The notes under the pieces are model-generated. The model did not search any database, was not told the DNA's origin, and saw only the letters and a program-made list of their open reading frames with translations. The position numbers were made by a program, and so were the translations under genes. From CAVRAW01 sp963716135 (GTDB lineage: Bacteria > Planctomycetota > Planctomycetia > Pirellulales > JADZDJ01), in contig OY970289.1 in the NCBI GenBank assembly GCA_963716135.1, positions 2,604,001 through 2,668,000 of the forward strand: a DNA stretch of 64,000 bases, written 5' to 3'. Numbering within the stretch: position 1 is the stretch's first letter; each line of letters begins with the position of its first letter. Positions 34,405 through 46,499 of this stretch are shown one piece after another.

Positions 34405-35417
34405 CCGTTCGTCGCCTTTGCCGGGTTGCGGTATAGCACTTCGGCCAGCAGCTTTTTGGAGCCGTGGAAGCCGCAGCGCTCAAAGTGCCATTCGGGATGC
34501 GTGGGCACGAATTCTTCCGCCAACGGCCAGGGATCGAACGGGTCGTAGCCCAACGCGGCGGCGAGCTTGGAAGAATTCAGCGAAACGTCGCCGGCGCGCG
34601 GCGGAATCGGGCCGGCCAATTTGCGAGGGCAGCCCATCAGGAGCTTGGGGTCGTAGCCGCCGACGCGGTTGATCACTTGCGCGATGTTGAACAAGCTTAG
34701 ACGGCGCGGGCCGCCGGCGTGGTACAGGCCCGATAGTTCACTGCCCAGCACCACTTCGCACAGTTCGTTCAGACAATCAGTGTAAGTGGGGGTGCGGATT
34801 TCGTCGAAGTAAAGCGTGGCGGGCTTCGATTTTTTGAAGCGCGATTGAATCCAATCGATCGCCCCGGCATGGCCGTTGAAGCTGACGCCCATCGGGAGCG
34901 AGATGCGCAGGATGCAGGCGGCAGAATGGGCGGCCAGAATCATTTCCTCCGCGGCGACCATGGTTTTGCCGTAGATGGTGACGGGGTCGGTTGGATCGGT
35001 TTCCACGTGCCCGCCGGCGGCGGTGCCGGAGAAGACCAGGTCGATCGACAGGTGCACGAATCGGGCTTGGCGCTGGAGGCAGATTTCCAGCAGGTTACGG
35101 ACGCCTTCGACGTTGATTCGCCAAGCCATCGCCGGATCGAGCTCGCACGATTTCAAGGCGCAGTTGCCGGCACAATCCAACACAGCCGCAAACTGGTATC
35201 GATCGAATAGCTCTTCTAGCCGCGGACGATCTTCGGCATCGCAGATTTCGATGCCTGGGCCCGTTAACCGCCAGTTGTCGCGTTGGCGGATGCCGATGAC
35301 CTGGCCTGGATATCGCTTGAGGAAATAGGGCAGTGCGTTATAGCCCGGCACGCCGGAAATGCCGGTGATCAACAAGGGCAGAGGGGGCGTGGCGGCGAGT
35401 GTCGAAGGGCGGTACAT
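34401..35417 (-). CDS. RmlD-like NAD(P)-dependent sugar-nucleotide reductase/epimerase
   Basis: 338 residues, extended short-chain dehydrogenase. Cofactor loop LLITGISGVPGYNALPYFL near residue 15, LDCAGNCALKSCELDPAMAW and NVEGVRNLLEICLQRQARFV, then the active-site region HLSIDLVFSG with the YGKTMVAAEE Tyr-x3-Lys. This resembles dTDP-4-dehydrorhamnose reductase and related proteins. The nucleotide sugar cannot be told; a role in envelope polysaccharide is plausible. Confidence 0.85.
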   Translation of the reverse strand: MYRPSTLAATPPLPLLITGISGVPGYNALPYFLKRYPGQVIGIRQRDNWRLTGPGIEICDAEDRPRLEELFDRYQFAAVLDCAGNCALKSCELDPAMAWRINVEGVRNLLEICLQRQARFVHLSIDLVFSGTAAGGHVETDPTDPVTIYGKTMVAAEEMILAAHSAACILRISLPMGVSFNGHAGAIDWIQSRFKKSKPATLYFDEIRTPTYTDCLNELCEVVLGSELSGLYHAGGPRRLSLFNIAQVINRVGGYDPKLLMGCPRKLAGPIPPRAGDVSLNSSKLAAALGYDPFDPWPLAEEFVPTHPEWHFERCGFHGSKKLLAEVLYRNPAKATNG

Positions 35418-35442
35418 GGGGCCACGATTTTACCCGCCGTTT

Positions 35443-35466
35443 AGCCCCGGTGCCTACACCGGGGCT
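35443..35466. repeat. Perfect hairpin of the TAGCCCCGG family
   Basis: A 10-bp perfect stem (35443-35452/35457-35466) with loop CCTA, 25 bases upstream of the reductase start. It shares its first nine bases (TAGCCCCGG) with the minus-strand hairpin at 22747-22768. Confidence 0.75.
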
Positions 35467-35700
35467 TCCGTTAAACGATCCGCCCGCCAGAAAAATTTCA
35501 CCCGCCCTGTAACAATCCGCGGCCGTTTCCGCTTCCTTACGTAGACGGAAACTTGCCAACTAGACACAAGAATATCGATCGCAACACGCTCCACCATTAA
35601 CGGTTTATTAGCGGTTGGTTTGCTGATCGAGGTGTCTGGTTTGCAAGTTTTCCTCTCGCGCCCAAAGCGTGCCTCCAACTTTTGGGTTTCCACCCAACCC

Positions 35701-35724
35701 AGGGCCTTTTAATTAAAAGTCCCT
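35701..35724. promoter_or_regulatory. 24-base near-perfect palindrome
   Basis: AGGG, one unpaired base, CTTTTAATTAAAAG, one unpaired base, CCCT: all other positions are symmetric around the centre at 35712/35713. It lies about 60 bases before the Imm-5-like gene start and could be an operator for its promoter, or a terminator-like hairpin (TTTT follows after CCCTAGG). Confidence 0.45.
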
Positions 35725-35785
35725 AGGTTTTATGTTGCGCTGGCGATCTCATCCGTTTGCAAGGCGAATCGGGTATGATGGGGGA

Positions 35786-36205
35786 ATGAGAACCTCGCTC
35801 AACAAACCAAAAAACAGCACTCAGTGGCGAGACAGTTACTACCATAAACTGTTCGGATTAAAAGCGGCCAACGAAGTCGAACGACTGCTGCCATTATTTG
35901 AAATTGAGGTCCCCCGCGACACACGCCCGAGGCAGGCAGTGCTGGCGATCCGCCAATGGGCAGAAGGCAAGCGAAAGCTAACAATGGCCGAAGTCCGCAA
36001 GCTCTCGCTTGGCGCTCACGCCGCAGCGAAAGTTGCAAGTTCGGAGGTGGCAAAGGCTGTTGCTCATGCCGCCGGACAAGCTGTCGGGACCTGGCACGCG
36101 CCCGCCCATGCGCTCGGAGCGTTCGCATATGCAGGAAAGGCGCGGGGGATGAAAGCTTTTCGGGCGGTCAAACAGCGCAATCGCCCCAGTTCTAATCGAG
36201 CGTGA
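35786..36205 (+). CDS. Imm-5-like putative immunity protein
   Basis: 139 residues, all helical. The stretch RQAVLAIRQWAEGKRKLTMA, AEVRKLSLGAHAAAKVASSE, VAHAAGQAVGTWHAPAHALG matches the alanine/histidine-rich pattern of 'putative immunity protein' (Imm-5-like) domains. In polymorphic toxin loci such proteins neutralise a toxin, but no toxin gene is adjacent. The ATG at 35786 is chosen because earlier in-frame residues are unlike the family. Composition is somewhat richer in A/T than in neighbouring genes, possibly acquired. Confidence 0.65.
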   Translation: MRTSLNKPKNSTQWRDSYYHKLFGLKAANEVERLLPLFEIEVPRDTRPRQAVLAIRQWAEGKRKLTMAEVRKLSLGAHAAAKVASSEVAKAVAHAAGQAVGTWHAPAHALGAFAYAGKARGMKAFRAVKQRNRPSSNRA

Positions 36206-36403
36206 TCGGGGCGACGCAGGGAATTCCCAGAATTAGACTGGCACACTTCCGAGTAATCGGCTTCCTTGACGGTGCGGTTGGTCGTTGCTAGACTCGCCGT
36301 TTCGCTTTAAGTAGCTTTCGCGGGCTGGTTTTGCGGGCAGTCCCACCAGGCGGCCCGGCGGAAAACAGCACGCGATTTTTTTATTTAGCCAACGGATGCA
36401 CTC

Positions 36404-39236
<2,833 letters not shown>

Positions 39237-39439
39237 ACGGCGCCGAAGAGTGAGGTTTTCCTTAGACTGGAAATACCGCTAACTTCGCCCGCGAACATTG
39301 TTTATGTTCGATTAGCTACGCAAGGGGCCTAGTACGGAACTATCAACCACGGTCCAGTTTGTGGCATTTCGCTGCGCGGGAAGTCTGCGCCGCATCTGCT
39401 TTTGAGCTAGGCTTCTAGAGTAGGCTTGCCCGCCAAAAA

Positions 39440-39967
39440 ATGGCCGACCCGGTTACGATTATCCTTGTCGCCGGCCAGCACTCGTACTCCGGGCTGCTGG
39501 ACAATCGCGGTCTGCGCGTGCTGGACTTGCTGAACGATCCTGGCACCGAGTATCTGCGGCTCTCGAAAGTCACGCTGCATCAGAAGTTCTTCGAGTGGAC
39601 GATCGAAAGCCTTCCCGAGGTGACAATTCTCAAATCGGGGATCGACTTTGTATTGTTGGAGCAGGGCAGGCACGAGGCGCCGCTGCGGCGGCAAAATGTG
39701 CGCGTCGAAAAACGTTCCTATTCGGCAATCGTTTTTTTGAACGAATACGAAATTCGGGGCACGTTAATGCTGAAGGGCGCCCCAGAAGCCGCCCTGGCGC
39801 TCAGTCGCGAGCTGTCGGCGTTCTTGCCGATCACCAACGCGCGGCTGTCGATCCCTGAAGGGTCCAGCGTGCCGGCGCCGGCTGGAGTGGCGCTGATTAA
39901 CAAATCGAAGGTAACTCTGCTGCACATCGACCCGCATGGGCCGCCGCCTGGCAAGCCGGCGAACTAA
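39440..39967 (+). CDS. Hypothetical protein
   Basis: 175 residues starting MADPVTIILVAGQHSYSGLL. Two similar halves can be seen: a 'ligand/strand then LLND' segment (RGLRVLDLLNDPGTEYLRLS) and a later FLPITNARLSIPEG. This is reminiscent of DUF6812-type proteins but I am not certain. No signal peptide, no membrane helix. A perfect dyad at 39292-39310 lies upstream. Confidence 0.6.
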   Translation: MADPVTIILVAGQHSYSGLLDNRGLRVLDLLNDPGTEYLRLSKVTLHQKFFEWTIESLPEVTILKSGIDFVLLEQGRHEAPLRRQNVRVEKRSYSAIVFLNEYEIRGTLMLKGAPEAALALSRELSAFLPITNARLSIPEGSSVPAPAGVALINKSKVTLLHIDPHGPPPGKPAN

Positions 39968-40070
39968 GCCTCGACCAATTGGGCTGCATGCGGCGGCCCG
40001 GCCCTCAAGAAGATGGTAGAATTCCCTTGCTGGCGGCCCCGATTCAATCCCCTTCCATGGAGTTTAACCA

Positions 40071-40235
40071 ATGCTTCGCTGGGCCCTGATCTTCTTAGTC
40101 GTCGCTTTGGTTGCCGCTTTTTTTGGCTTCGGCAGCTTGGAAGGCACCGCGATGTATATCGCAAGGGTGCTATTCTTCGTGTTCATCGTGTTGTTGATAG
40201 TTTCGCTGATCATGGGCCGCCGCCCGGTGGTGTAG
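40071..40235 (+). CDS. UPF0391/DUF1328 family membrane protein
   Basis: 54 residues: MLRWALIFLVVALVAAFFGF, GSLEGTAMYIARVLFFVFIV, then LLIVSLIMGRRPVV. Two membrane helices separated by the GxxxxA turn match the DUF1328 (YtjA) family exactly in length and layout. GGAG stands nine bases before the ATG. These tiny proteins are widespread and of unknown function, often stress-linked. Confidence 0.88.
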   Translation: MLRWALIFLVVALVAAFFGFGSLEGTAMYIARVLFFVFIVLLIVSLIMGRRPVV

Positions 40236-40368
40236 TGGCGGCTGTCCAAGCTGGATCGTCCAGACGCGCAGCCACGTTCTGCAGCGGGGCAGAAGTTTGC
40301 GCAGCGAGCGCACGAGATTGTGAATATGAGAGTTCTGGCGACCGCCGTTTCGCGCAAAGGAGCTGAAC

Positions 40369-43300
40369 TTAGCTGGGCTTTTTCAGCTGCTCCTTCAGCG
40401 TTTCATAGTTCTTTCGGTCTAACGGCGAAAGGTCGTCGAGGTTAAGCTTCAGCTCCTGGGCCCGGTCGAGCGAGTGGCGCGCCGAGTACGAATCCTTGGC
40501 GGCTGCCTGCGCCATTGCCAGATGGAAATACGTCACCGCTTGCGGATCGAGTACTGATACGGCGTCGGTCAGATCGCGAATCGCTTGTTTTGTGTCCCCT
40601 TTCGCCAAATAGATCAACCCGCGTGTATCCAATGCTTCGGCAATCGGGCCGAGGTAGGATACCGTGCTGTCGGAAAGTTTCAGCGCTTCGTCCAGATTGT
40701 GACCTCGCACGGCCAGCGCAAATGCCAAATTGTTTGCCACGCCGGCACGGTCCTTGGGCGGCACGTCCGTACGCGCCAATACTCCGCGATACACTTTTTC
40801 CACTTCGTCGTACCGGCTCTGCGAATCCAGAAAGTCGGCCCACAGGATCTGTAGCGGAACCGAATCTGGATCGTCGCGCATCGCCCGTTGAAACCATTGT
40901 TCGACCTGCTGGATCTGGTTTGCCGTCAGCGGATGAATGCGCTGCCGGGCGGCGGCGTCGGCAACCTTCAATACCATTACCGCCGAATCCGTTTTGCGAC
41001 GCTGTTCCACCAGCTGGAGAGCTTCGTCGACCTTCCCGCGCTTCGCCAGGAAAGAAGCCAGCTCGAGCGATCTGTCGGGGTTGTACTCGACGTATTCTCG
41101 CCATAGTTTTTCGGCGTGATCGTATTGTTCCATTTGCGTTAGCAGGTCGGCGACCATGTGCAACGATTCGATCTTGTCTTTCGGCAGCGGCCGTTCGGTC
41201 GGCAGCAGCCGCATCATCCGTGCGGCCGCCTGCTCGCTGTTGCCTTGCACGGACGCGACGTGGGCTGCCACTGTAGCTACCAGCAGCGGATTGGTTCGCG
41301 CAAAACTTTCAAGTTTCTGCAGCCAGGGTACCGCGCTCTCAACGGCGTTGCGACGAATCAGCATCTCGATCAACATCGTATAGGTGGTCGCGGCGGCGTT
41401 CGGCTGATTCAGCATCGCCAGCAATTCGTCGCGCACTGCGCCCCAATTCCCGGTCCGCTCGTAGACCTGCGACAACAATAGCCGTTCATCCGTCGATAAG
41501 GCGCGCAAATTCTTCAACTCCTGTAGCGCGTCGAGAGCTTGCCGCGCCGACGCTACGTCCGGTCGGCTGCCCAGCAAAAATGCCCGCAGTGACAAGTCTG
41601 CGGCGCTGGACGTTTCGCCGGGGGAAGGCGAAAGATATTCCACCGCCTTCAGAAAACTTTGGTAGTCCCCTTGCGCCGCCAACATTTGTGCCGCCGAGCG
41701 CCGCGCCCATGCCAAAATTTCCCGCTCACTGGAATTCGACGGCTGAAGCTTAAGCAATTCGTCGATCAAGGGCTTCGCCAACTCTTCCTGCCTGGTGCGC
41801 ACGTAATAGCTGGCTACGATTCGCTGCGTCTTGGGATCTTTCGGCGCAGCGTCCAATGCGCTCTTGTAGTACTGTTCGGCCAACTGCTGGTCGCCCACGA
41901 TCTCAAAACCTTGGGCAATCGCCAATGTTCGTCGGTCTTCCGGCAACTGAATCTGTGATTCCTGCACGGTCTTGCGGGCCTCCTCGCGCCGCCCGTTCGT
42001 GACCAAGAAGTGAACCAACGCCAGCCAGGTTTCAGGTTGTTGAGGGGCCAATTCGGTCGCCCGGCGCATTTCCGACTCGGCTTGTTCCGACTTGCCGGCC
42101 GCTGCCAACATCTGTCCGTAATACAGGTGATCGTTCGCACTGGTCGAATCCTTCGGAATCAACGACTCGAGCCGCTGCAGCGCCAAGTCGGGACGTCCGG
42201 TTAGCTGTTCGGTGACCGCTTCGATCCGTTCGAGACCCTTATTGGCAGAAGTGCCATAGGTGTCGAGCACCTCTTTAACCTCTGCATAACGCTTTTGCAT
42301 CAGCAGCAATTGAGCAAGTCGTCGAACTTGCAAGGGATCGGGCGGACCCAACCGCAGCACTTCGCGCAAATCAATGATCGCTTCGTCAGGTTTGCTCTCC
42401 AGTAAATCGATCTCGGTGAGCAATTTTGGCCGTTCGTACCAATCTGGGCGAAGAGTTTCCACAGTCCGGAGCATGTCGCGAGCATTTCGTAGATCGGTCT
42501 TATTCGCCTCGCTTAGTTCGGTGGATAACTTCTGCGCATTCCGCCCAGCCTGCTCTTCGCGAACTGCGGTTACTAGCACCGCGGCGTCTGCCAATTTGGA
42601 CTGAGCGCTTTCCCGTCCATATTCTTTCCCAAACCAATCCGCCAGATCCTTCAAGCCTTTCGTGTTCGCCGTGTCGCGAAACAAGTCGTACGCCCGCCAG
42701 TGGATTTGTGCATCACGCGGTTGCAGCGAAGCCGCCTTATTCATCGCTTGCACGGTCCTTTCCGCATCGCCTAGCCGCCGATACGCCGAGCTTAACGCAA
42801 ATTGAACTTGCGCCTGGTCGGCATCCGACAGATTCTCCTTCTCAATTTCCGCCCCTAGCGATTCGAGCTCCTGCAGCTTGTCGGTTTTCTTATTGTCTCG
42901 AAAAAGAATGATGTCGATTCGGCTCAAATACGTGCTTAAATCACGAAGCCGCGCGGGCGCTGATTGGATCAGTCGCGAAGCTTCCTCCAGCTTCCGATCC
43001 TGCAGCGCCATTTCGACGCGAGCGTTGAGAATCAGCTTGTTGTCGGGATATTGTTCTGCGAGCCGGTCTAAAATCTTGCGCGATTCCTGTTTGTCTCCTT
43101 TGTGCGCCAGCGTGTCTGCTTGCATGAGGCTGGCGGTCGGCTCTTTGATCAAATCGCGCTGCCGCAGGTCTGCGATGTATGCGATCACGCTGTCCCAATC
43201 GCGCGACTCTTCCGGAAGACGCATCTGCTCGCCGATCCGCAGTTGGATCAAAGCATTGCAGACCTGCGGAATCGCGGCTTGCTGCTTGTTCGTCGTTGTC

Positions 43301-44766
43301 AAGTACTTCAAAATTCCTTCGAATTGCCACTTCGCCTCGTTTGATTTGCCCAACGCCATTAATGCCGTGGCAATTCCTAGCTCTCCCTCAAGGCTGTTGC
43401 TTTCCGCCGCAAAACGGCGCGCCGTCGACAACGCAAGATCGTGCAATCCCAAATTCAGGTAGCATTGCATCAACAGATAGTCCATTTGCGCAACGTAATA
43501 TGTCGCGCTCGAATTCTCCGATGCCTTGCTGAGTTGAGGCCGTAGCTTTTCCAAACGCCGGCTTGCCTCCAAGAAGTTGCCCTCCATCGTGAGGAGCTGT
43601 GCCTCCCGGAACTCCTTCAAAATCGGCGGGTACTTCGAAGTCGCCAATTTCTGAAGCGTAACACGGGCACTTTTCAAGTCGCGCTTATCAAGCTGCTGGT
43701 CGAACAGCATCTGAAGCAATAGTGGGCTCGTCGGAATCGCATTCAGGCCAGCTTCCAAACGCTCCGTGAGGGCTTTGCTGTTTTTTTGCACACCGGCAAT
43801 ATGGGCGTACGCGAAATACATCCGTTCGTCCTGTGGATACTTCGCAACACCCTTCTTCAGAAGATTCTCCGCGGTGTTGAAGTCATTAGCCTTTGACGCC
43901 ATTTCCGCAGCTTGCAGCAGCACGTCGGCATCGTCCGGAGCGAGTTGAAGCGCCCTGTCGACGCTTGACTTCGCCTTGTCTTGAGAAACATATTGTTGCA
44001 TGTATCGCGCTCTGCCCAGCATCGCCTTTACTGAGTCATTGTTGACTTTCACCATCTGTTCGATTATGCGATCGGCAACGTCCTGACGGTCGCTCATTTC
44101 CGAATCGCTGATCTTCTCACGCAACAAATTGGCCAACGTCAGATAAGCCTCAACTTCCGTGGGAAGCGCGGCTTTCTTTTCGTCGAATTTCTTGGATTTC
44201 GGGTCATAGCCAATCAGCATCTCCAGTTGCTTCACAGAATCCGTATAGCTGCCTAACGCTGCCTGACACTGCGCCAACCTGAATTCATCCTCCGGTGTCG
44301 TCTCTCCCTTGGCCTTCATCTCCAACAGCAATGTTCTGGCAGCCGCCATCAATTGCGCCTGGTGAGTTTCCATTTCCAACTGGACCAGTTTGTGTCGAAC
44401 TTCCGATCGACTCTTGTCATTCAGCCGGTCCGTGGCACGGGCCCGATCGTTGAGTAAAACAGTCTGCAATTCCTTCAGCGCGATTCCATATTCCTGAGGC
44501 GTCGCATTGGGGCTTTCAGCGACTTTGCCCATCAACAGCGCGTAGTCAGCGTAACGCTCAATATCTCTTTGCTTGTAGGAAAGGTATCGCCGGTAGAAAA
44601 AAATCGCCTGCGCGGTGTCGCCGGAACTCTTGGCCGTTTCGGCTCGCTTCAAGAGCGATTCCGAATTACGGTTCATTTGAATGGCGTGCACAACGGCGAC
44701 TCCGGTCGAAAGCACGACCACCGTTATGACCAATATCAGAAGCAGCTTTACGTTGATTCGCTTCAT
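40369..44766 (-). CDS. Very large membrane-anchored TPR protein
   Basis: 1465 residues, uninterrupted. An N-terminal signal anchor (VKLLLILVITVVVLSTGVAV) is followed by tetratricopeptide repeats along the whole length, for example LQLAPDDADVLLQAAEMASK, ATELAPQQPETWLALVHFLV, LDAAPKDPKTQRIVASYYVR, and a last pair at LDTRGLIYLAKGDTKQAIRD. It probably faces the periplasm as a protein scaffold. Huge TPR proteins of this kind accompany exopolysaccharide/exosortase loci, and this one is divergent from the Wza-like export gene. The specific partner is unknown. Confidence 0.88.
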   Translation of the reverse strand: MKRINVKLLLILVITVVVLSTGVAVVHAIQMNRNSESLLKRAETAKSSGDTAQAIFFYRRYLSYKQRDIERYADYALLMGKVAESPNATPQEYGIALKELQTVLLNDRARATDRLNDKSRSEVRHKLVQLEMETHQAQLMAAARTLLLEMKAKGETTPEDEFRLAQCQAALGSYTDSVKQLEMLIGYDPKSKKFDEKKAALPTEVEAYLTLANLLREKISDSEMSDRQDVADRIIEQMVKVNNDSVKAMLGRARYMQQYVSQDKAKSSVDRALQLAPDDADVLLQAAEMASKANDFNTAENLLKKGVAKYPQDERMYFAYAHIAGVQKNSKALTERLEAGLNAIPTSPLLLQMLFDQQLDKRDLKSARVTLQKLATSKYPPILKEFREAQLLTMEGNFLEASRRLEKLRPQLSKASENSSATYYVAQMDYLLMQCYLNLGLHDLALSTARRFAAESNSLEGELGIATALMALGKSNEAKWQFEGILKYLTTTNKQQAAIPQVCNALIQLRIGEQMRLPEESRDWDSVIAYIADLRQRDLIKEPTASLMQADTLAHKGDKQESRKILDRLAEQYPDNKLILNARVEMALQDRKLEEASRLIQSAPARLRDLSTYLSRIDIILFRDNKKTDKLQELESLGAEIEKENLSDADQAQVQFALSSAYRRLGDAERTVQAMNKAASLQPRDAQIHWRAYDLFRDTANTKGLKDLADWFGKEYGRESAQSKLADAAVLVTAVREEQAGRNAQKLSTELSEANKTDLRNARDMLRTVETLRPDWYERPKLLTEIDLLESKPDEAIIDLREVLRLGPPDPLQVRRLAQLLLMQKRYAEVKEVLDTYGTSANKGLERIEAVTEQLTGRPDLALQRLESLIPKDSTSANDHLYYGQMLAAAGKSEQAESEMRRATELAPQQPETWLALVHFLVTNGRREEARKTVQESQIQLPEDRRTLAIAQGFEIVGDQQLAEQYYKSALDAAPKDPKTQRIVASYYVRTRQEELAKPLIDELLKLQPSNSSEREILAWARRSAAQMLAAQGDYQSFLKAVEYLSPSPGETSSAADLSLRAFLLGSRPDVASARQALDALQELKNLRALSTDERLLLSQVYERTGNWGAVRDELLAMLNQPNAAATTYTMLIEMLIRRNAVESAVPWLQKLESFARTNPLLVATVAAHVASVQGNSEQAAARMMRLLPTERPLPKDKIESLHMVADLLTQMEQYDHAEKLWREYVEYNPDRSLELASFLAKRGKVDEALQLVEQRRKTDSAVMVLKVADAAARQRIHPLTANQIQQVEQWFQRAMRDDPDSVPLQILWADFLDSQSRYDEVEKVYRGVLARTDVPPKDRAGVANNLAFALAVRGHNLDEALKLSDSTVSYLGPIAEALDTRGLIYLAKGDTKQAIRDLTDAVSVLDPQAVTYFHLAMAQAAAKDSYSARHSLDRAQELKLNLDDLSPLDRKNYETLKEQLKKPS

Positions 44767-45268
44767 GGCTTCAATGACCTATCCGCAAAAGGCAAAGACT
44801 TTGTTCGATTCCGGCAAACGTGCCGGCCAAGGGCGCAGAGCTTTACGTCAGATCTGCCGGTAGACACAGCCAGCTCACCAACGGCAGCGCGCCTACAGAT
44901 TCCAAGATTTACCGTCCTAAGTTCATGGTACTTGGCGGTAGCACCCTGTCAATGAACCGGGAGAATCACCGGTTTTCTCCTTACCCCACGCTCCTTGGAA
45001 AGACGCAGCTCACTGTGTCGTCGTGACAAGCGCGGCGAGCCCCTTCACACTGCTCTCGTCGGGGGGGCATAGCATTCATCAGGGGGCGTTTCTCCACGGC
45101 CGTCTGGCTCAGCCGGATGCTGGCAAGGCAGCTTTTCTGGGCAAGTCTGTGTCAAAGTTTGCCGATTATTCAAGGGATAGGGTCTGCGCAGAGATTTCAG
45201 GCGCATTGGCGCATTGGATCTCGGCCAGGTAAGCCACGGATAGTGATAATTTGAGCGCTTTGGAGAAT
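44767..45268. promoter_or_regulatory. Long divergent control region between the TPR gene and the export gene
   Basis: 502 bases with no convincing gene. At 44935-44943 the plus strand reads GGCGGTAGC, the core of the enterobacterial ops element that recruits the NusG paralog RfaH. A hairpin-capable AACCGG...CCGGTT pair follows at about 44956-44975. The ops match is short and a second copy exists by chance inside polX (about 1978). No standard promoter pair was found. Confidence 0.35.
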
Positions 45269-46357
45269 ATGGGAACAAGGACGGTCACCCACTGCTGCTT
45301 GCATTTGGGCCCCCTGCCACAACGGAAGTGGCGGCCGCTGGCGGCGCTGACGCTGGCGCTTTTGATCGCGGCGCCGGGCTGCCGCACTTGGGCCGGCCTG
45401 CGTCCCGTGCCGGCCAAGGCGGTCGGCGCCCAGCCGCGCTATGTTCCCAGTGAAAAAAACATGGTTTCGCTCCCCCCTTATGTGATCGAGCCGCCGGATA
45501 TCCTCTTGGTCGATGCCTTGCGGGTGATTCCCAAGGCGCCTTTTAAAATCCAGCCTCTGGATGTGCTGTCGGTGCAGGTGGAAGGGACCGGCGCCTATCA
45601 GCCCATCAGCGGACTGTTTTTGATCGAGCCCTCCGGCATGCTCAACCTGGGTCCGGCTTACGGCAAGGTGAAAGTCGGCGAGCTGTCGCTGGAAGAGGCC
45701 ACCGAAGCGGTCACCAAACACCTCAAACGCATTTTGAAAGAGCCGCAGGTGTCGCTGACTTTGAGTGAATCCGGCGGCCAGCAGCAGGTGGCCGGCGAGC
45801 ACCTGGTGGGACCCGATGGCACCATCAACCTGGGCACCTATGGCCTGGTGTATGTGGCCGGCATGACGATCGAAGAGGCCAGAAGCGCCATCCAGGAGCA
45901 CTTGAAACAGTTCCTGGAGTCGCCGTTGATCTCGGTGGACGTGTACGCCTACAACAGCAAGGTGTACTACGTGATCACCGAAGGGGCCGGCTTTGGCGAC
46001 AACATTCAGCGCTTCCCGATCACGGGCAACGAAACGGTGCTGGACGCGGTGAGCCTGGTCAACGGCTTGAGCCGCTTGTCGAGCAAGAACATTTGGATTG
46101 CGCGCCCCTCGCCTTCCGGCTGCGATCAGATTCTGCCGGTGCGCTGGGATGAGATCGCCAAAGGGGCCGGCACCTGCACCAACTACCAGGTGTTGCCCGG
46201 CGATCGCATCTTCATCTCGCAGGATCACCTGATCGCCTTGGATTCGTTCATCTCCAAGGTGCTCAACCCGCTGGAACGGGCCTTCGGCACCAGCTTGCTG
46301 GGCATGCAAACAATCCAAACTGCCCAAAGCTTCCCGGGTGGCACAAGCAATCAATGA
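45269..46357 (+). CDS. Wza-like polysaccharide biosynthesis/export lipoprotein
   Basis: 362 residues from the ATG at 45269; an in-frame TTG at 45251 is possible. The lipoprotein signal ends at LLIAAPGC (Cys38). A Poly_export domain (FKIQPLDVLSVQVEGTGAYQ, GLFLIEPSGMLNLGPAYGKV) is followed by SLBB-like ligand-binding repeats (LVGPDGTINLGTYGLVYVAG; VYYVITEGAGFGDNIQRFPI). It forms the outer-membrane exit of an exopolysaccharide exporter. The second half of the operon, with chain-length and export proteins, is at 55-64 kb. Confidence 0.92.
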   Translation: MGTRTVTHCCLHLGPLPQRKWRPLAALTLALLIAAPGCRTWAGLRPVPAKAVGAQPRYVPSEKNMVSLPPYVIEPPDILLVDALRVIPKAPFKIQPLDVLSVQVEGTGAYQPISGLFLIEPSGMLNLGPAYGKVKVGELSLEEATEAVTKHLKRILKEPQVSLTLSESGGQQQVAGEHLVGPDGTINLGTYGLVYVAGMTIEEARSAIQEHLKQFLESPLISVDVYAYNSKVYYVITEGAGFGDNIQRFPITGNETVLDAVSLVNGLSRLSSKNIWIARPSPSGCDQILPVRWDEIAKGAGTCTNYQVLPGDRIFISQDHLIALDSFISKVLNPLERAFGTSLLGMQTIQTAQSFPGGTSNQ

Positions 46358-46388
46358 ACCCTGTGATGTGGCATAAAGCACCGGACAT

Positions 46389-46416
46389 TTGCCCTGAGGC
46401 ATGTTACAGTTAAAAT
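46389..46416 (+). promoter_or_regulatory. Candidate sigma-70-type promoter
   Basis: TTGCCC at 46389 and TAAAAT at 46411 with a 16-base spacer, about 80 bases upstream of the small secreted protein gene at 46500. Confidence 0.35.
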
Positions 46417-46499
46417 TAATTGTGTAAGGAGTGATGGGGGCTCGCCCGGCGGTGAATCAACATTCACTGGCACAGCCGCTTTTCATGGAGGGAATCGCC

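Larger units (their letters stand above)
35418..35785. other. Spacer with a GC-rich hairpin and a long AT-rich palindrome
   Basis: 368 bases without a gene. It holds the hairpin at 35443-35466 and the palindrome at 35701-35724 described separately. Nothing else convincing was seen. Confidence 0.6.

Noticed and set aside
39292..39310. LexA/SOS box reading of the dyad
   Set aside because: Gram-positive-type LexA sites have four bases between GAAC and GTTC; here there are nine, and no SOS gene is adjacent.
44800..44830. TTGTTCGATTCCGG resembling a tRNA T-loop
   Set aside because: The flanking bases do not form a T-stem, and no anticodon or D-arm is found at the required distance upstream.
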